From Antarcticimicrobium sp. (lineage in GTDB: Bacteria; Pseudomonadota; Alphaproteobacteria; Rhodobacterales; Rhodobacteraceae), in contig NZ_JARGPK010000091.1 in NCBI RefSeq assembly GCF_029212575.1, forward strand, positions 1-64,000: a DNA stretch of 64,000 nt, in the 5' to 3' direction. The notes under the pieces were generated by a model. The model did not search any database and was not told the origin of the DNA. It saw nothing but the letters and a program-made list of their open reading frames with translations. Each line of letters starts with the position of its first letter. The first letter of the stretch is position 1. Below, piece by piece: positions 1 through 7,905 of this stretch. The position numbers and the translations under genes were made by a program.

Positions 1-233
1 GCAGGCAGAAGACCCTGGCCGTCCGGATCCCCTAGGACACCCGCCGCTGCCACGCCGCCATCATCGAGCGCGACGCCACCGCGATCATCCCGATCCGCAA
101 GAACGGACGGCCCTGGAAAGAGGACTGCCCGGCTGCAGTGGCCCGCAACGACATTCTCCGGGCCACGCGATACCATGGCAGGGCGTTCTGGAAACGATGG
201 ACCGGATACCACACCCGCAGCCGTATCGAGGCG

Positions 234-275
234 ACCCCACTCATCGTTTGCGGAAAAACCACTGCCGGGCAGCGG
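234..275 (+). repeat. ~42-bp mini-insert A in the IS5 transposase frame
   Basis: Conserved IS5 transposase text (…YHTRSRIEA, then MRCLKAF…) is interrupted by 14 codons where a single Lys codon is expected. The insert begins ACCCCACTC and ends CTGCCGGGCAGCGG. Start and end match inserts B (327-369) and C (46420-46462), while the central hairpin is degenerate (GTTT…AAAC). It is in frame, so it would read through as protein. Confidence 0.55.
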
Positions 276-326
276 ATGCGATGCCTCAAGGCCTTCGGTG
301 AGCGCATCGCCTCGAGAGACCCAGAC

Positions 327-369
327 CCCCTCTCGGGTATTGCTGCGCAATACCCTGTCGGGCAGTGGA
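327..369 (+). repeat. ~43-bp palindromic mini-insert B in the IS5 transposase frame
   Basis: It sits between the expected RDPD and QTAEIHIR segments of the transposase. It begins CCCCTCTCGG, carries a perfect 9-bp hairpin (GGGTATTGC at 335-343, loop TGC, GCAATACCC at 347-355) and ends CTGTCGGGCAGTGGA. Its length is not a multiple of three net of the expected codon, so it frameshifts the transposase. It is closely related to insert C inside an unrelated IS3 transposase at 46420. Confidence 0.7.
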
Positions 370-528
370 CAGACCGCCGAAATCCATATCCGCATCGCAC
401 TCATGAACCGCTTCTCGGCACTTGGCATCGCCGAAATTGTTCCTGTGGTCCGACGCATTCGGGGAAAGGGGAAATCACCCCTCAAGCCGCAGGTCTGCAA
501 CAACGCCCGCCTCATCACCCGTGACCTG

Positions 529-1851
529 ATGTTCGGCAATCTCTACCGCGTCGACAGCCCGGCGCTGGTCGAGCGGTATAACCGCGCGCTCATGCATCTG
601 ACCGGCAAGCGTACTGCGCTGTCGGAATTTCATGTCGACCTGTCGGGCTATTCGCCCGAGGTGGGCGATGAGCTGGGCGATCACCTCTATCTCAACCACG
701 GCGGGGTGAACCGGCAGTTCATCCTGCTGACGACCGAACAGAAACGCTGCCCGCTGCTGAATGCAAAGTTCTCGACCAGCCGCGAGATCCTGCGCAATTT
801 CATCACCGACAACCTGGCACAGCTCTTTGCGCTGACCGCGACCGATGCGGTTGCGGGCGAGCTGGTGAACTCGGTGATCGATATCTCGGACCCGCGCCGG
901 CTGTTCGACGTCCGCCGCGTGGTGATCGAGGCCGACACCACCACCGGCACCCTGCGCCACGCCGAAAAGCTTACCCGGCTGGTCGACCGCTTCAAGTCCG
1001 AGCCGGACGCCTGGTTCGATGACGTGCTGATCGCCGAGATGATCGGGCTGGCGCAGAAATCCGGCGATCTCACCCGCAACCCGGTGCGGCTGAAGGCCCG
1101 CGAATACGAGCAGGCGGATTTCTGGACCGCGCATTTCGGCGGGCTCTACCTGTTTCAGAGCGTCGACGAGACGACGCTGATCACCGCCGGCGAGACCGAC
1201 GGGCTGGAGGATCTGCCGGTGAAACGGCTGCTGGCGCTCTCAGACCGAAACCGCATCGCCCGGTTTCTGACCGACAACGGGCTGGTGGAGCCGATCCTGC
1301 GCGCGCGCGGGATCGATGCCGCCGCGATCCTGCGGCAAAAGATGGATTTCATCGTGATCGACGCCGCCGCCGGGGCCGGGCTGGACCTGGCCGATCTCGA
1401 CCGCGCCGACCTGCGGCGTCTGGCGCGCACCAATGCCGATGTGCTGCCCGGCGCCTATCACGGGCTGGCGCATCTGCTAAGCTGGGCCTCGTCCGGGGGC
1501 GACTGGCCGCGCATCACGTCGGAGGATCCGGCCTATTTCTATACCCTGCGCGCCGCCGACACGCCGCTGCGCGACCTGGTGAACATGTTGCTGGCGGAAC
1601 TGACGCCGCTGGACATCCGCCAGCTGTTCATCTGCCACAAGGCGCTGTTTTATCGTCACTACGCCACCTGGCCCGAGGCCAAGCAGGCCTATGTTGCCGA
1701 TTTCCTCGCGCGCGAGTATCAGGTGGACAAGGCGGGCGCGCGGGCGGCGCTTTTTGGTCACGAACCGGACATGACGGGCGAGGATCCGCCGCCCCCGCCC
1801 GACGACCTGATCCGCCGGGTCGGACCCTGGGGCGCGGTAAGGAGGAGCTGA
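529..1851 (+). CDS. DUF6638 family protein, 5' end replaced by an IS
   Basis: The protein begins effectively at LMFGNLYRVDSP and continues for about 440 residues without break. I recognise the family (DUF6638, Rhodobacteraceae, function unknown) from the N-terminal block MFGNL…DSPALV and LGDHLYLNHGGVNRQF. The usual family N-terminus is a short M-x-RLI peptide just before LMFGNL. Here RLITRD survives but its start codon has been replaced by the IS right end, so ATG 529 is the best remaining start; a GTG or IS-derived fusion start upstream is also possible. Two small membrane-protein genes follow at once (2-bp gap), suggesting an operon. Whether it is still expressed is unclear because its native promoter and RBS are gone. 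Confidence 0.7.
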   Translation: MFGNLYRVDSPALVERYNRALMHLTGKRTALSEFHVDLSGYSPEVGDELGDHLYLNHGGVNRQFILLTTEQKRCPLLNAKFSTSREILRNFITDNLAQLFALTATDAVAGELVNSVIDISDPRRLFDVRRVVIEADTTTGTLRHAEKLTRLVDRFKSEPDAWFDDVLIAEMIGLAQKSGDLTRNPVRLKAREYEQADFWTAHFGGLYLFQSVDETTLITAGETDGLEDLPVKRLLALSDRNRIARFLTDNGLVEPILRARGIDAAAILRQKMDFIVIDAAAGAGLDLADLDRADLRRLARTNADVLPGAYHGLAHLLSWASSGGDWPRITSEDPAYFYTLRAADTPLRDLVNMLLAELTPLDIRQLFICHKALFYRHYATWPEAKQAYVADFLAREYQVDKAGARAALFGHEPDMTGEDPPPPPDDLIRRVGPWGAVRRS

Positions 1852-1852
1852 C

Positions 1853-2122
1853 ATGCTGGTGATGCTGCGATTTCTCTTGCCGCTTCTGGTCGTGCTCACG
1901 GTGGTCTATGTCGTGCTCTCGGTCTATTCGCGCATTGTCCGCCGCCGCAAGCTGGCCGAACGCTGGGACAGCAAGGACGTGCTGACCGTGGACCGCGAAA
2001 CCTTTATCCGGCGCGGGCTGGAACGCTATGACCGGTCGTTCCGTCGCAAGCTGATCCTGGGGGTCTACATCGTGCCGCTGACGGTGATCGCGATCCTCAT
2101 CTATGTCACCAATTTCATGTAA
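1853..2122 (+). CDS. small two-helix membrane protein
   Basis: An 89-residue protein of unknown function. It has an N-terminal hydrophobic segment (about residues 3-24), a basic, charged cytosolic loop (RRRKLAERWDSKD…FRRK) and a second hydrophobic segment near the C terminus (about 67-87). It begins one base after the stop of the DUF6638 gene and ends just before the DUF1523 gene, so the three are probably co-transcribed. I do not recognise a named domain. Confidence 0.7.
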   Translation: MLVMLRFLLPLLVVLTVVYVVLSVYSRIVRRRKLAERWDSKDVLTVDRETFIRRGLERYDRSFRRKLILGVYIVPLTVIAILIYVTNFM

Positions 2123-2132
2123 GGGCGCACCG

Positions 2133-2777
2133 ATGGTTTACGTCAAATGGGCATTCATCCTGGTCTTCTGGCTGCTGGTCGCGGGGTTCCTTCATTACAC
2201 GCTGCCGCAGAATGACATCGCCCGCATCACCGACACCTATGAAAAGCGGATCGACCCGGGCGAGAACAGCTGGTTCTGGGCCTCGCACGACGTGGGCAGC
2301 GATCCGACCACCTCGAACCGTGACGTGTTCTTCATCCAGACGCGCGGATCGGACGGCAAGATCATGGTCTATCGCAACGAGGATACCGGCTGGTCCTGGC
2401 CGCCCTATTTCAAGGTCAACAGTTCCAACCTGCAGGCCGAGGCGGCGGATCAGAAATCCACCGCCGAGGCGCCGAAATGGGTGGCGATCCGCCATTACGG
2501 CTGGCGCAACGAGTTTCTGTCGATCTTTCCAAACGCGGTAAAGATCCGGCCGGTCGCGGGGCCGGACGTGCGCCTGATCCCGTGGTTCAACATCATCCTG
2601 CTGACCCTGCTGGCGGCGCTGGTCTATGCGGTCTGGGTGCGCTGGCGGCGGTTCCGGCGGGCCCGGATCGACCCGCTGATCGAGGATCTCGAGGACAACA
2701 TGGACATCGCCGGCGAGGCGATCTCGGAACGGCGCGGCCGGCTGCGCCGCTGGCTTGACCGCCGGCGGGGAAACTGA
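2133..2777 (+). CDS. DUF1523 family membrane protein
   Basis: About 214 residues. An N-terminal transmembrane segment (residues 3-23) is followed by a periplasmic region with ENSWFWASHDVGSD and VFFIQTRGSDGK, a second transmembrane segment near residues 150-172, and a basic cytosolic tail rich in Arg. This matches DUF1523, a family of unknown function common in Rhodobacteraceae. ATG 2133 is chosen over an earlier in-frame ATG at 2103, which lies inside the preceding gene; MVYVKW is the usual family start. It is the last gene of the DUF6638 cluster and convergent with the downstream glycosyltransferase. Confidence 0.8.
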   Translation: MVYVKWAFILVFWLLVAGFLHYTLPQNDIARITDTYEKRIDPGENSWFWASHDVGSDPTTSNRDVFFIQTRGSDGKIMVYRNEDTGWSWPPYFKVNSSNLQAEAADQKSTAEAPKWVAIRHYGWRNEFLSIFPNAVKIRPVAGPDVRLIPWFNIILLTLLAALVYAVWVRWRRFRRARIDPLIEDLEDNMDIAGEAISERRGRLRRWLDRRRGN

Positions 2778-2783
2778 ACCGAT

Positions 2784-4361
2784 TCAGTCGTCGAACAGAT
2801 GCGCCTCCTGAGCCAGACCCATCGCCTGATCGTGCGGAATCGCCAGGAAGTCTGACAGCGCGGCGGCGTTCTGTTCGACCTCGGCGGTCTCGCGGATCCG
2901 GCTGAAATGCTCGAACCCGGCATCGCGGAGCAGGTCGGTTTCATGGATCAGGTCGTTCCGGATCGCGGGCAGCAACCGCTCCAGCGCGGCTTGCCCGGTC
3001 TCTTCCCCGGCCAACCCGATGCGCCGGGCGTGCCCGATCAGGTAGTCATCCGAGAACTGGCACTCGATCTCGAGGATTCGCGCGATCGACCGGTCGGAGG
3101 CGAAATCCTGCACCAGGTCGAGGTTGCCCGGGTCCATGCAGACGATCAGCCGGTCAGTCTGGTAGTGGTCGAACAGCATCCGCATCAGCGCGCGGCGATG
3201 GCGGGCGCGTTTTTCCAGCGACCCCTCGATCCCGCCCAGGTCGGGCAGGGGGGTATCGACCTCGTTGAAGAGATACCCGATCGCCGGAAGATTGGTGATC
3301 TGTCGGATGTTCTGCAGCAACCGCTTGGCGACATGCCATTTCTTGCACACGATGATCATCAGTTCGCGCTCGCGCCCAAGCGAGCTTTCCGCCTCCCAGA
3401 ACCGGATCCCGAACCGGCGCCCGATTCGCCCGCGTCCGGTGAGAAACTTGTGAAGGTTCTGCCCCTCGTTCGAAATCCGGAACTCCACATCATGCGCCGC
3501 GTAAAGCCTGCCGAGCCGCGCCTTGAGGTCGGTCGCCTCGGGGCTGATCTTGCGCGCGAAAAGGTAATCCTGCGCCAGCAGCAGGTCGTAGTGATCGTTG
3601 TAGAAGGTCACCGGCATCCCGTAGTCGGAGAACATCAGGAAGGTCAGAGTGCGGCTTTCGATTTCGTTTTCCGGGATGAGGTGACGCACCAGGGTCTGGA
3701 AAAAGGTCTCGTCCGGAATCCAGGTGGTGCGGAAGAACCGCATCACGTCGCGCCTGGTCCGGCAAAAATCCAGGATCCACTCGATGGTGCGGCGGCGCAG
3801 GCACCACCACTGGCTGCCGATCTGCATCCGGATGTCCGAGGGTATCGCCCGTTTCAGCCCCAGCCGCCGCTGCAGATTGACCGAGGCATAGAACAGCGCC
3901 TTGTGCTTGCGCTCGTTCAGGAAGTGGCGATAGATCAGCCGGTCCTCCTTCATCCCGGTCTTGATCCAGTTGCTGTCGAAGAAATCCACGCTTTCGATGA
4001 AGTCGCGGTCCTGCGTGTCAAGGAACCGGTGGGCGTATTCGGCCGATTTGACCGGCATGCAATCGCCCGACAGCATGTAGAAATGGGTGGCGCGCGGATA
4101 GGCCTCGACCGCCGCCTCGACGGCGTTCAGCGTCGCCTGCACCAGCGACCACTCGCCCCAGCCGCACCGGATACGGGGGCGGGCGAAGGTCACGTTCGGA
4201 TTGTCGGCCAGCGCATCGCGGATCTGCCGAAAATGCGCCAGCGGGGCACGCGCGTCGAAGTGAATCGAGATGTAGTCGCCGGCCGCGGTCAGTCGCTCGG
4301 CCTGCGCGACAATCGCCTCCGGGTCCTTGTGGCAGAGCAGGATGTACGCGATCTTGGCCAT
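2784..4361 (-). CDS. GT14-like beta-1,6-N-acetylglucosaminyltransferase (DUF5928)
   Basis: A 525-residue protein. Residues 1-280 resemble the Core-2/I-branching (GT14) fold: MAKIAYILLCHKDP, ISIHFDARAP, then HFYMLSGDCMPV and IGSQWWCLRR. The C-terminal ~220 residues match the DUF5928 extension found in Rhodobacteraceae homologues. No signal peptide is seen, so it is likely cytoplasmic or membrane-peripheral. It is divergent from a sulfotransferase across a 150-bp AT-richer spacer (4362-4511) that must hold both promoters. The pair suggests synthesis and sulfation of a surface glycan, which is an inference from context. The acceptor is unknown. Confidence 0.8.
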   Translation of the reverse strand: MAKIAYILLCHKDPEAIVAQAERLTAAGDYISIHFDARAPLAHFRQIRDALADNPNVTFARPRIRCGWGEWSLVQATLNAVEAAVEAYPRATHFYMLSGDCMPVKSAEYAHRFLDTQDRDFIESVDFFDSNWIKTGMKEDRLIYRHFLNERKHKALFYASVNLQRRLGLKRAIPSDIRMQIGSQWWCLRRRTIEWILDFCRTRRDVMRFFRTTWIPDETFFQTLVRHLIPENEIESRTLTFLMFSDYGMPVTFYNDHYDLLLAQDYLFARKISPEATDLKARLGRLYAAHDVEFRISNEGQNLHKFLTGRGRIGRRFGIRFWEAESSLGRERELMIIVCKKWHVAKRLLQNIRQITNLPAIGYLFNEVDTPLPDLGGIEGSLEKRARHRRALMRMLFDHYQTDRLIVCMDPGNLDLVQDFASDRSIARILEIECQFSDDYLIGHARRIGLAGEETGQAALERLLPAIRNDLIHETDLLRDAGFEHFSRIRETAEVEQNAAALSDFLAIPHDQAMGLAQEAHLFDD

Positions 4362-4511
4362 TGGGGGAACGACATATACGTGTTGGGGCGCTTCTAATAA
4401 CTAGATAAAGGTGAAGGCCGATTGAATAAACATGCATAATTTGCTTTTTTTACGTTAACCCCTGCCAAGGCGCTTCGCCCGGCGGTCGGGACGGCATGGA
4501 GACACGGACGC

Positions 4512-5330
4512 ATGGGCTTTCCCGGTACCTGGATGACGACGAGCGAAAGCATGGTGTATCGGGTCGTCCCGAAATGCGCCTGTTCGACCATTGGCCAGAT
4601 CATGTTTTATTCCGATCATGGCGTGTTCTTTGACGGCGACATCCACGACGCCAAGTCGGGGCTACACAAATGGGGGATCGAGGAGAGCCAGGAGCCGATC
4701 ACCCGCAACGTGCAGGAGCATCGCTCTTACGCCTTCACCTGTGTGCGCAACCCGTACACGCGGATTCTCAGTTCCTTCTTCGACAAGATCTGCGGCATCC
4801 AGCGCAACGGCAAACGCTATCGCGGCAACCTGGTGCCGAAACTGGCCTATACCTATGGCATCGAGGTCGGCGGCGACGACGGCAAGCAGGAGTTCGACCA
4901 GGTCAAGAGCTTTCGCCGCTTTCTGCTGTTCGCCCGCGACACCATCCGCTGGCGCCGGCCGATGGACCCGGATATCCACTGGTCGGGGATGTCGGGCCAT
5001 GTCTCGACCTTCATCGTCAACGGCGGCCGCTACGACAACATCTTCTGGACCGAGAAGTTCAACGAAGGGATGCAATCGGTGCTCGACGCGGTGGACACAC
5101 CGCATGCGGTCGACCTGTCGCAGATCCCCCGGTTCAACGAGAGCGAGGGCCACGGGCCAAAACGGGCGCATCCGGTCGAGGATTATTTCGACGATCTCTC
5201 GATGCACCTGGTCTACGAGATCTACAAACGCGATTTCGATCTGTTCAAGTACGACCCCGCCGATCCCTCCAACAAACTGCCGGTGGGCGAGATCGACCTT
5301 GACGAGGTGCACGCCAAGCTGGGCAACTGA
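4512..5330 (+). CDS. sulfotransferase family 2 protein
   Basis: A 272-residue protein with the two PAPS-binding landmarks of Sulfotransfer_2 enzymes: VPKCACSTI near residue 19 (5'-phosphosulfate loop) and CVRNPYTRILSSFFDK near residue 77 (3'-phosphate loop). These enzymes move sulfate from PAPS to carbohydrate hydroxyls. It faces the GT14-like gene on the other strand, which suggests both modify the same exopolysaccharide or capsule. The start ATG 4512 is followed by a conserved-looking N-terminus. The stop is 48 bp before smpB. Confidence 0.8.
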   Translation: MGFPGTWMTTSESMVYRVVPKCACSTIGQIMFYSDHGVFFDGDIHDAKSGLHKWGIEESQEPITRNVQEHRSYAFTCVRNPYTRILSSFFDKICGIQRNGKRYRGNLVPKLAYTYGIEVGGDDGKQEFDQVKSFRRFLLFARDTIRWRRPMDPDIHWSGMSGHVSTFIVNGGRYDNIFWTEKFNEGMQSVLDAVDTPHAVDLSQIPRFNESEGHGPKRAHPVEDYFDDLSMHLVYEIYKRDFDLFKYDPADPSNKLPVGEIDLDEVHAKLGN

Positions 5331-5378
5331 CCGCGCGCGATCTTGCGGATCGGCCTGCGCGCGCGTAGATCGGTCGGC

Positions 5379-5853
5379 ATGGCCCAGCAAAAGTCAGATC
5401 CGAACTACAAGGTAATCGCCGAGAACCGGCGCGCGCTTCGACTACGCGATCGAGGATGACGTGGAATGCGGGATCATCCTGGAGGGGTCCGAGGTCAAGT
5501 CGCTGCGCGCCAACGGCGGCAACATCGCCGAGAGCTACGCGGCAGTCGAGGAGGGCGAGCTGTGGCTCGTCAACTCCTACATCGCGCCCTACAAGCAGGC
5601 CAGGACCTTTGGCCATGAGGAGCGGCGCCGGCGCAAGTTGCTGGTCAGCCGCAAGCAACTCGCCAACATGTGGAACGCGACCCAGCGCAAGGGCATGACG
5701 CTGGTGCCGATCGTGATGTATTTCAATCACAAGGGCATCGCCAAACTCAAGATCGGCATCGCCAAGGGCAAGAAGGCCCATGACAAGCGCGAAACCCAGG
5801 CCAAGCGCGACTGGTCGCGTCAGAAGCAGCGGCTGCTGAAAGACAACCGCTAG
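5379..5853 (+). pseudogene. smpB: smpB (SsrA-binding protein) with an apparent 2-base deletion
   Basis: SmpB binds tmRNA for ribosome rescue. The N-terminus [19 protein letters not shown] starts at ATG 5379, and the rest ([51 protein letters not shown]) is in another frame. The break is in the GC-dinucleotide run CGGCGCGCGCTTCG (about 5427-5440), where family members have one more GC. ATG to stop spans 475 nt, one over a multiple of three, consistent with loss of two bases. Everything else is intact at normal length (159 codons expected). A sequencing error in a GC repeat is the simplest explanation; a true null is possible but would be costly. Confidence 0.85.
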
Positions 5854-5921
5854 ACCGGCCGGCGCCGGGGCTACACAATCGCGGCAATGCGGGCCTTGCC
5901 CCTGTTTAAAACACCTCGGCC

Positions 5922-5947
5922 AACACATATATTAATTCATATGTGTT
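5922..5947. promoter_or_regulatory. perfect inverted repeat upstream of the DUF2202 gene
   Basis: AACACATAT, 8 bp, ATATGTGTT: two perfect 9-bp arms in an AT-rich island ending 39 bp before ATG 5987. The position and symmetry fit a dimeric repressor or activator site. The cognate regulator is not identifiable here. Confidence 0.5.
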
Positions 5948-5986
5948 CATGAAAAGTGAGCACTGGGTTTCTTGCGAGGTCTGCAA

Positions 5987-6877
5987 ATGAGAAAAAGAGC
6001 ATTCAAGCTGTCCGACGAGCCGTTCAAGTTCGCCGCGAAAGTCATCGACCCGGCCATCGACGACAGCCTGCCGGAGGAAGAGGCGGCGCCGACAGGCAAG
6101 GGCCGAATGGAGACAGACACCGCCCGGGTTGCGGGAGCCGACGACGGGGATTATCCGTCAGGCGCCATGCCCGATGGCGGTCATGCCGCGCGCAAGGCGC
6201 GCAACGCGAGTGACGACAAGACTGCAGCGACCGATTCCGACGACGTGGTTTCCGAAATCGCGACGCCGCTCGGTCGTGCGCACAGGCTCGCCGGACGACA
6301 AGACCCGGCATTGCAGCGGGAAGATCCGGATGGCACGGTCTCCGAAATCGACGTTTTCAAGTTTGGAACCACGCCGGCCGGCCGACAGGACACCGGCGGA
6401 CCAAAGGGCAAGGGCGACGGAAAAGGGGATGATTCCGCAACCTACAGCGATGAGGCGATCAGCGAACTGCGCTACATGATCGAAGAAGAGAAACTCGCCG
6501 GCGATATCTACGAGACGTTTCACGACATGTATGGCCTCAAGGTGTTCAAGAACATCGCCAGGTCCGAGGACCGGCATTTCAATGCGGTGATCAAACAGGC
6601 CGACAAGATCGGCATCGATACGGACGAGTTCCTGTTCGAGCCAAGCGGCGGCTTCCTGGATGCGGAACTCCAGGCGCTGTACGACACGCTTCTCGAGGCC
6701 GGGAGCGAGTCGCTCACAGCCGCGCTTGAGGTCGGTGTCGCGATCGAGTCAAAGGACATCACCGATATCGCCGCAGCGATCGAGGACGTCGAGGGAACCC
6801 GGCTCGCCAAGGTCTACGGAAACCTGCTGACCGGCTCCGAGAACCACCTCTCGGCCTTCGAGTCGTTGCTGGTCTGA
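5987..6877 (+). CDS. DUF2202 ferritin-like protein with a disordered repeat N-terminus
   Basis: About 296 residues. The last ~145 form a DUF2202 ferritin-like four-helix domain with plausible metal ligands: helix EEEKLAGDIY, ExxH in SEDRHFNAV, and ExxH in SENHLSAF. The first ~150 residues are charged, Gly/Asp-rich and probably disordered. They contain two related blocks (VVSEIATPLGR…AGRQD and TVSEIDVFKFG…AGRQD). No signal peptide is seen. ATG 5987 is preferred over an in-frame codon 15 bp earlier. The function is unknown; oxidative or metal stress is a guess from the fold. A palindromic operator candidate precedes it and a strong hairpin follows. Confidence 0.75.
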   Translation: MRKRAFKLSDEPFKFAAKVIDPAIDDSLPEEEAAPTGKGRMETDTARVAGADDGDYPSGAMPDGGHAARKARNASDDKTAATDSDDVVSEIATPLGRAHRLAGRQDPALQREDPDGTVSEIDVFKFGTTPAGRQDTGGPKGKGDGKGDDSATYSDEAISELRYMIEEEKLAGDIYETFHDMYGLKVFKNIARSEDRHFNAVIKQADKIGIDTDEFLFEPSGGFLDAELQALYDTLLEAGSESLTAALEVGVAIESKDITDIAAAIEDVEGTRLAKVYGNLLTGSENHLSAFESLLV

Positions 6878-6883
6878 GGTACC

Positions 6884-6919
6884 GCCTCCTGTGGCCGGTC
6901 AAGATCGGCCGCAGGAGGC
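6884..6919 (+). terminator. strong hairpin after the DUF2202 gene
   Basis: GCCTCCTGTGGCCG pairs with CGGCCGCAGGAGGC across an 8-nt loop (14 bp, one G-U). There is no clear T-tract, so this may be an mRNA end-stabilising hairpin as well as a terminator. Confidence 0.5.
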
Positions 6920-7050
6920 CTGCCAACGCCTTCGCGACGGCGCGCAGTATCGAGCCCGCCTTCCGAGGCCGCGCGGTACATCCTGTTGCCTTGCACCCGT
7001 CTCCGGCCAATAGTAGGCAGGGCATCGGCTTTGAACGAGGGGTGGCAGGC

Positions 7051-7905
7051 ATGCAGGACGACCCGAGAACACTGGTTTCCACCGATTGGCTGGCGGCCCA
7101 TATGAAGGATCCGGACCTGAGGATTCTCGATGGCTCGTGGTATCTGCCGCAGTTGGAACGGGATGCCCGCGCGGAATACGAGGCGGCGCATATTCCCGGT
7201 GCGCGGTTCTTCGACATCGACGATATCGCGGACCACCGCTCGGAGCTGCCGCATATGGCGCCCCCGGTCGAGAAATTCATGTCGCGGCTGCGGGCCATGG
7301 GCGTGGGCGATGGCCATCAGGTGGTGGTCTATGACGGCATGGGCGTGAGCTCGGCCGCGCGTGTCTGGTGGACCTTTCGGCTGATGGGACAGAACAACGT
7401 TGCCGTGCTTGACGGCGGCCTGCCGAAATGGCTGGCCGAGGGCCGCGAGACCGAGGATTTGCCGCCCATGGTGCGCGACCGGCACATGACCGTGCGGCTG
7501 CAAAACCACCTGGTGCGCGATGTGACACAGGTCTCGGCTGCCGCCAAGCTTGGCGATTACGAGATCATCGACGCGCGCTCGGTCGGCCGTTTCCGCGGTG
7601 AAGAACCGGAACCGCGCGAAGGGCTGCGCGGCGGCCGTGTGCCGGGCTCGAAGAACGTGCCCTTCACCGAGCTTCTGAACGCGGACGGCACGATGAAATC
7701 ACCCGAGGCCTGCCGCGCCATCTTCGAGGCCGCCGGTGTCGATCTGTCCAAACCGGCGATCACCTCCTGCGGCTCGGGCGTGACCGCCGCCATCCTCAGC
7801 CTGGCGCTGGAGCGCATGGGCAAGACCGACCATTCCCTCTATGACGGCTCCTGGGCCGAATGGGGCGCCTTCCCGACCCTGCCCGTCGCAACCGGAGACG
7901 ACTGA
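7051..7905 (+). CDS. sseA: 3-mercaptopyruvate sulfurtransferase
   Basis: A 284-residue tandem-rhodanese enzyme that transfers sulfur from 3-mercaptopyruvate to an acceptor. The N-terminal inactive domain has LRILDGSWYLP and HIPGARFFDID. The C-terminal domain has the active-site loop CGSGVTA typical of mercaptopyruvate sulfurtransferases rather than thiosulfate sulfurtransferases. ATG 7051 (MQDDPRTLVSTDWL) starts the conserved domain; the frame stays open 60 bp upstream. The stop overlaps the start of the aminotransferase by one base (TGATG). The pairing makes sense because transamination of cysteine gives 3-mercaptopyruvate. Confidence 0.9.
   Translation: MQDDPRTLVSTDWLAAHMKDPDLRILDGSWYLPQLERDARAEYEAAHIPGARFFDIDDIADHRSELPHMAPPVEKFMSRLRAMGVGDGHQVVVYDGMGVSSAARVWWTFRLMGQNNVAVLDGGLPKWLAEGRETEDLPPMVRDRHMTVRLQNHLVRDVTQVSAAAKLGDYEIIDARSVGRFRGEEPEPREGLRGGRVPGSKNVPFTELLNADGTMKSPEACRAIFEAAGVDLSKPAITSCGSGVTAAILSLALERMGKTDHSLYDGSWAEWGAFPTLPVATGDD

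Larger units (their letters stand above)
1..507 (+). pseudogene. IS5-family transposase, 3' part, decayed
   Basis: The translation resembles the C-terminal part of IS5-type DDE transposases (DTRRC, IPIRKNGRPWKED, GRAFWKRWTGYH, MRCLKAFGERI, then EIHIRIALMNRF in another frame). It cannot make a full transposase: there is an in-frame TAG at 33-35, one in-frame insertion (234-275) and one frame-shifting insertion (327-369). After EIV the sequence runs into a terminal region ending near GCAACAACGCC, which I take as the right end of the IS. The left part lies outside the window. The element abuts the DUF6638 gene directly and has removed that gene's normal start. The family call is from recalled consensus and the right boundary is inferred. 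Confidence 0.75.

Noticed and set aside
2907-4397. Long plus-strand open frame (496 codons) opposite the GT14 gene
   Set aside because: Its protein is rich in Gln, Pro, Arg and Val with no motifs, typical of the antisense of a high-GC gene; the minus-strand GT14 reading has clear family text.
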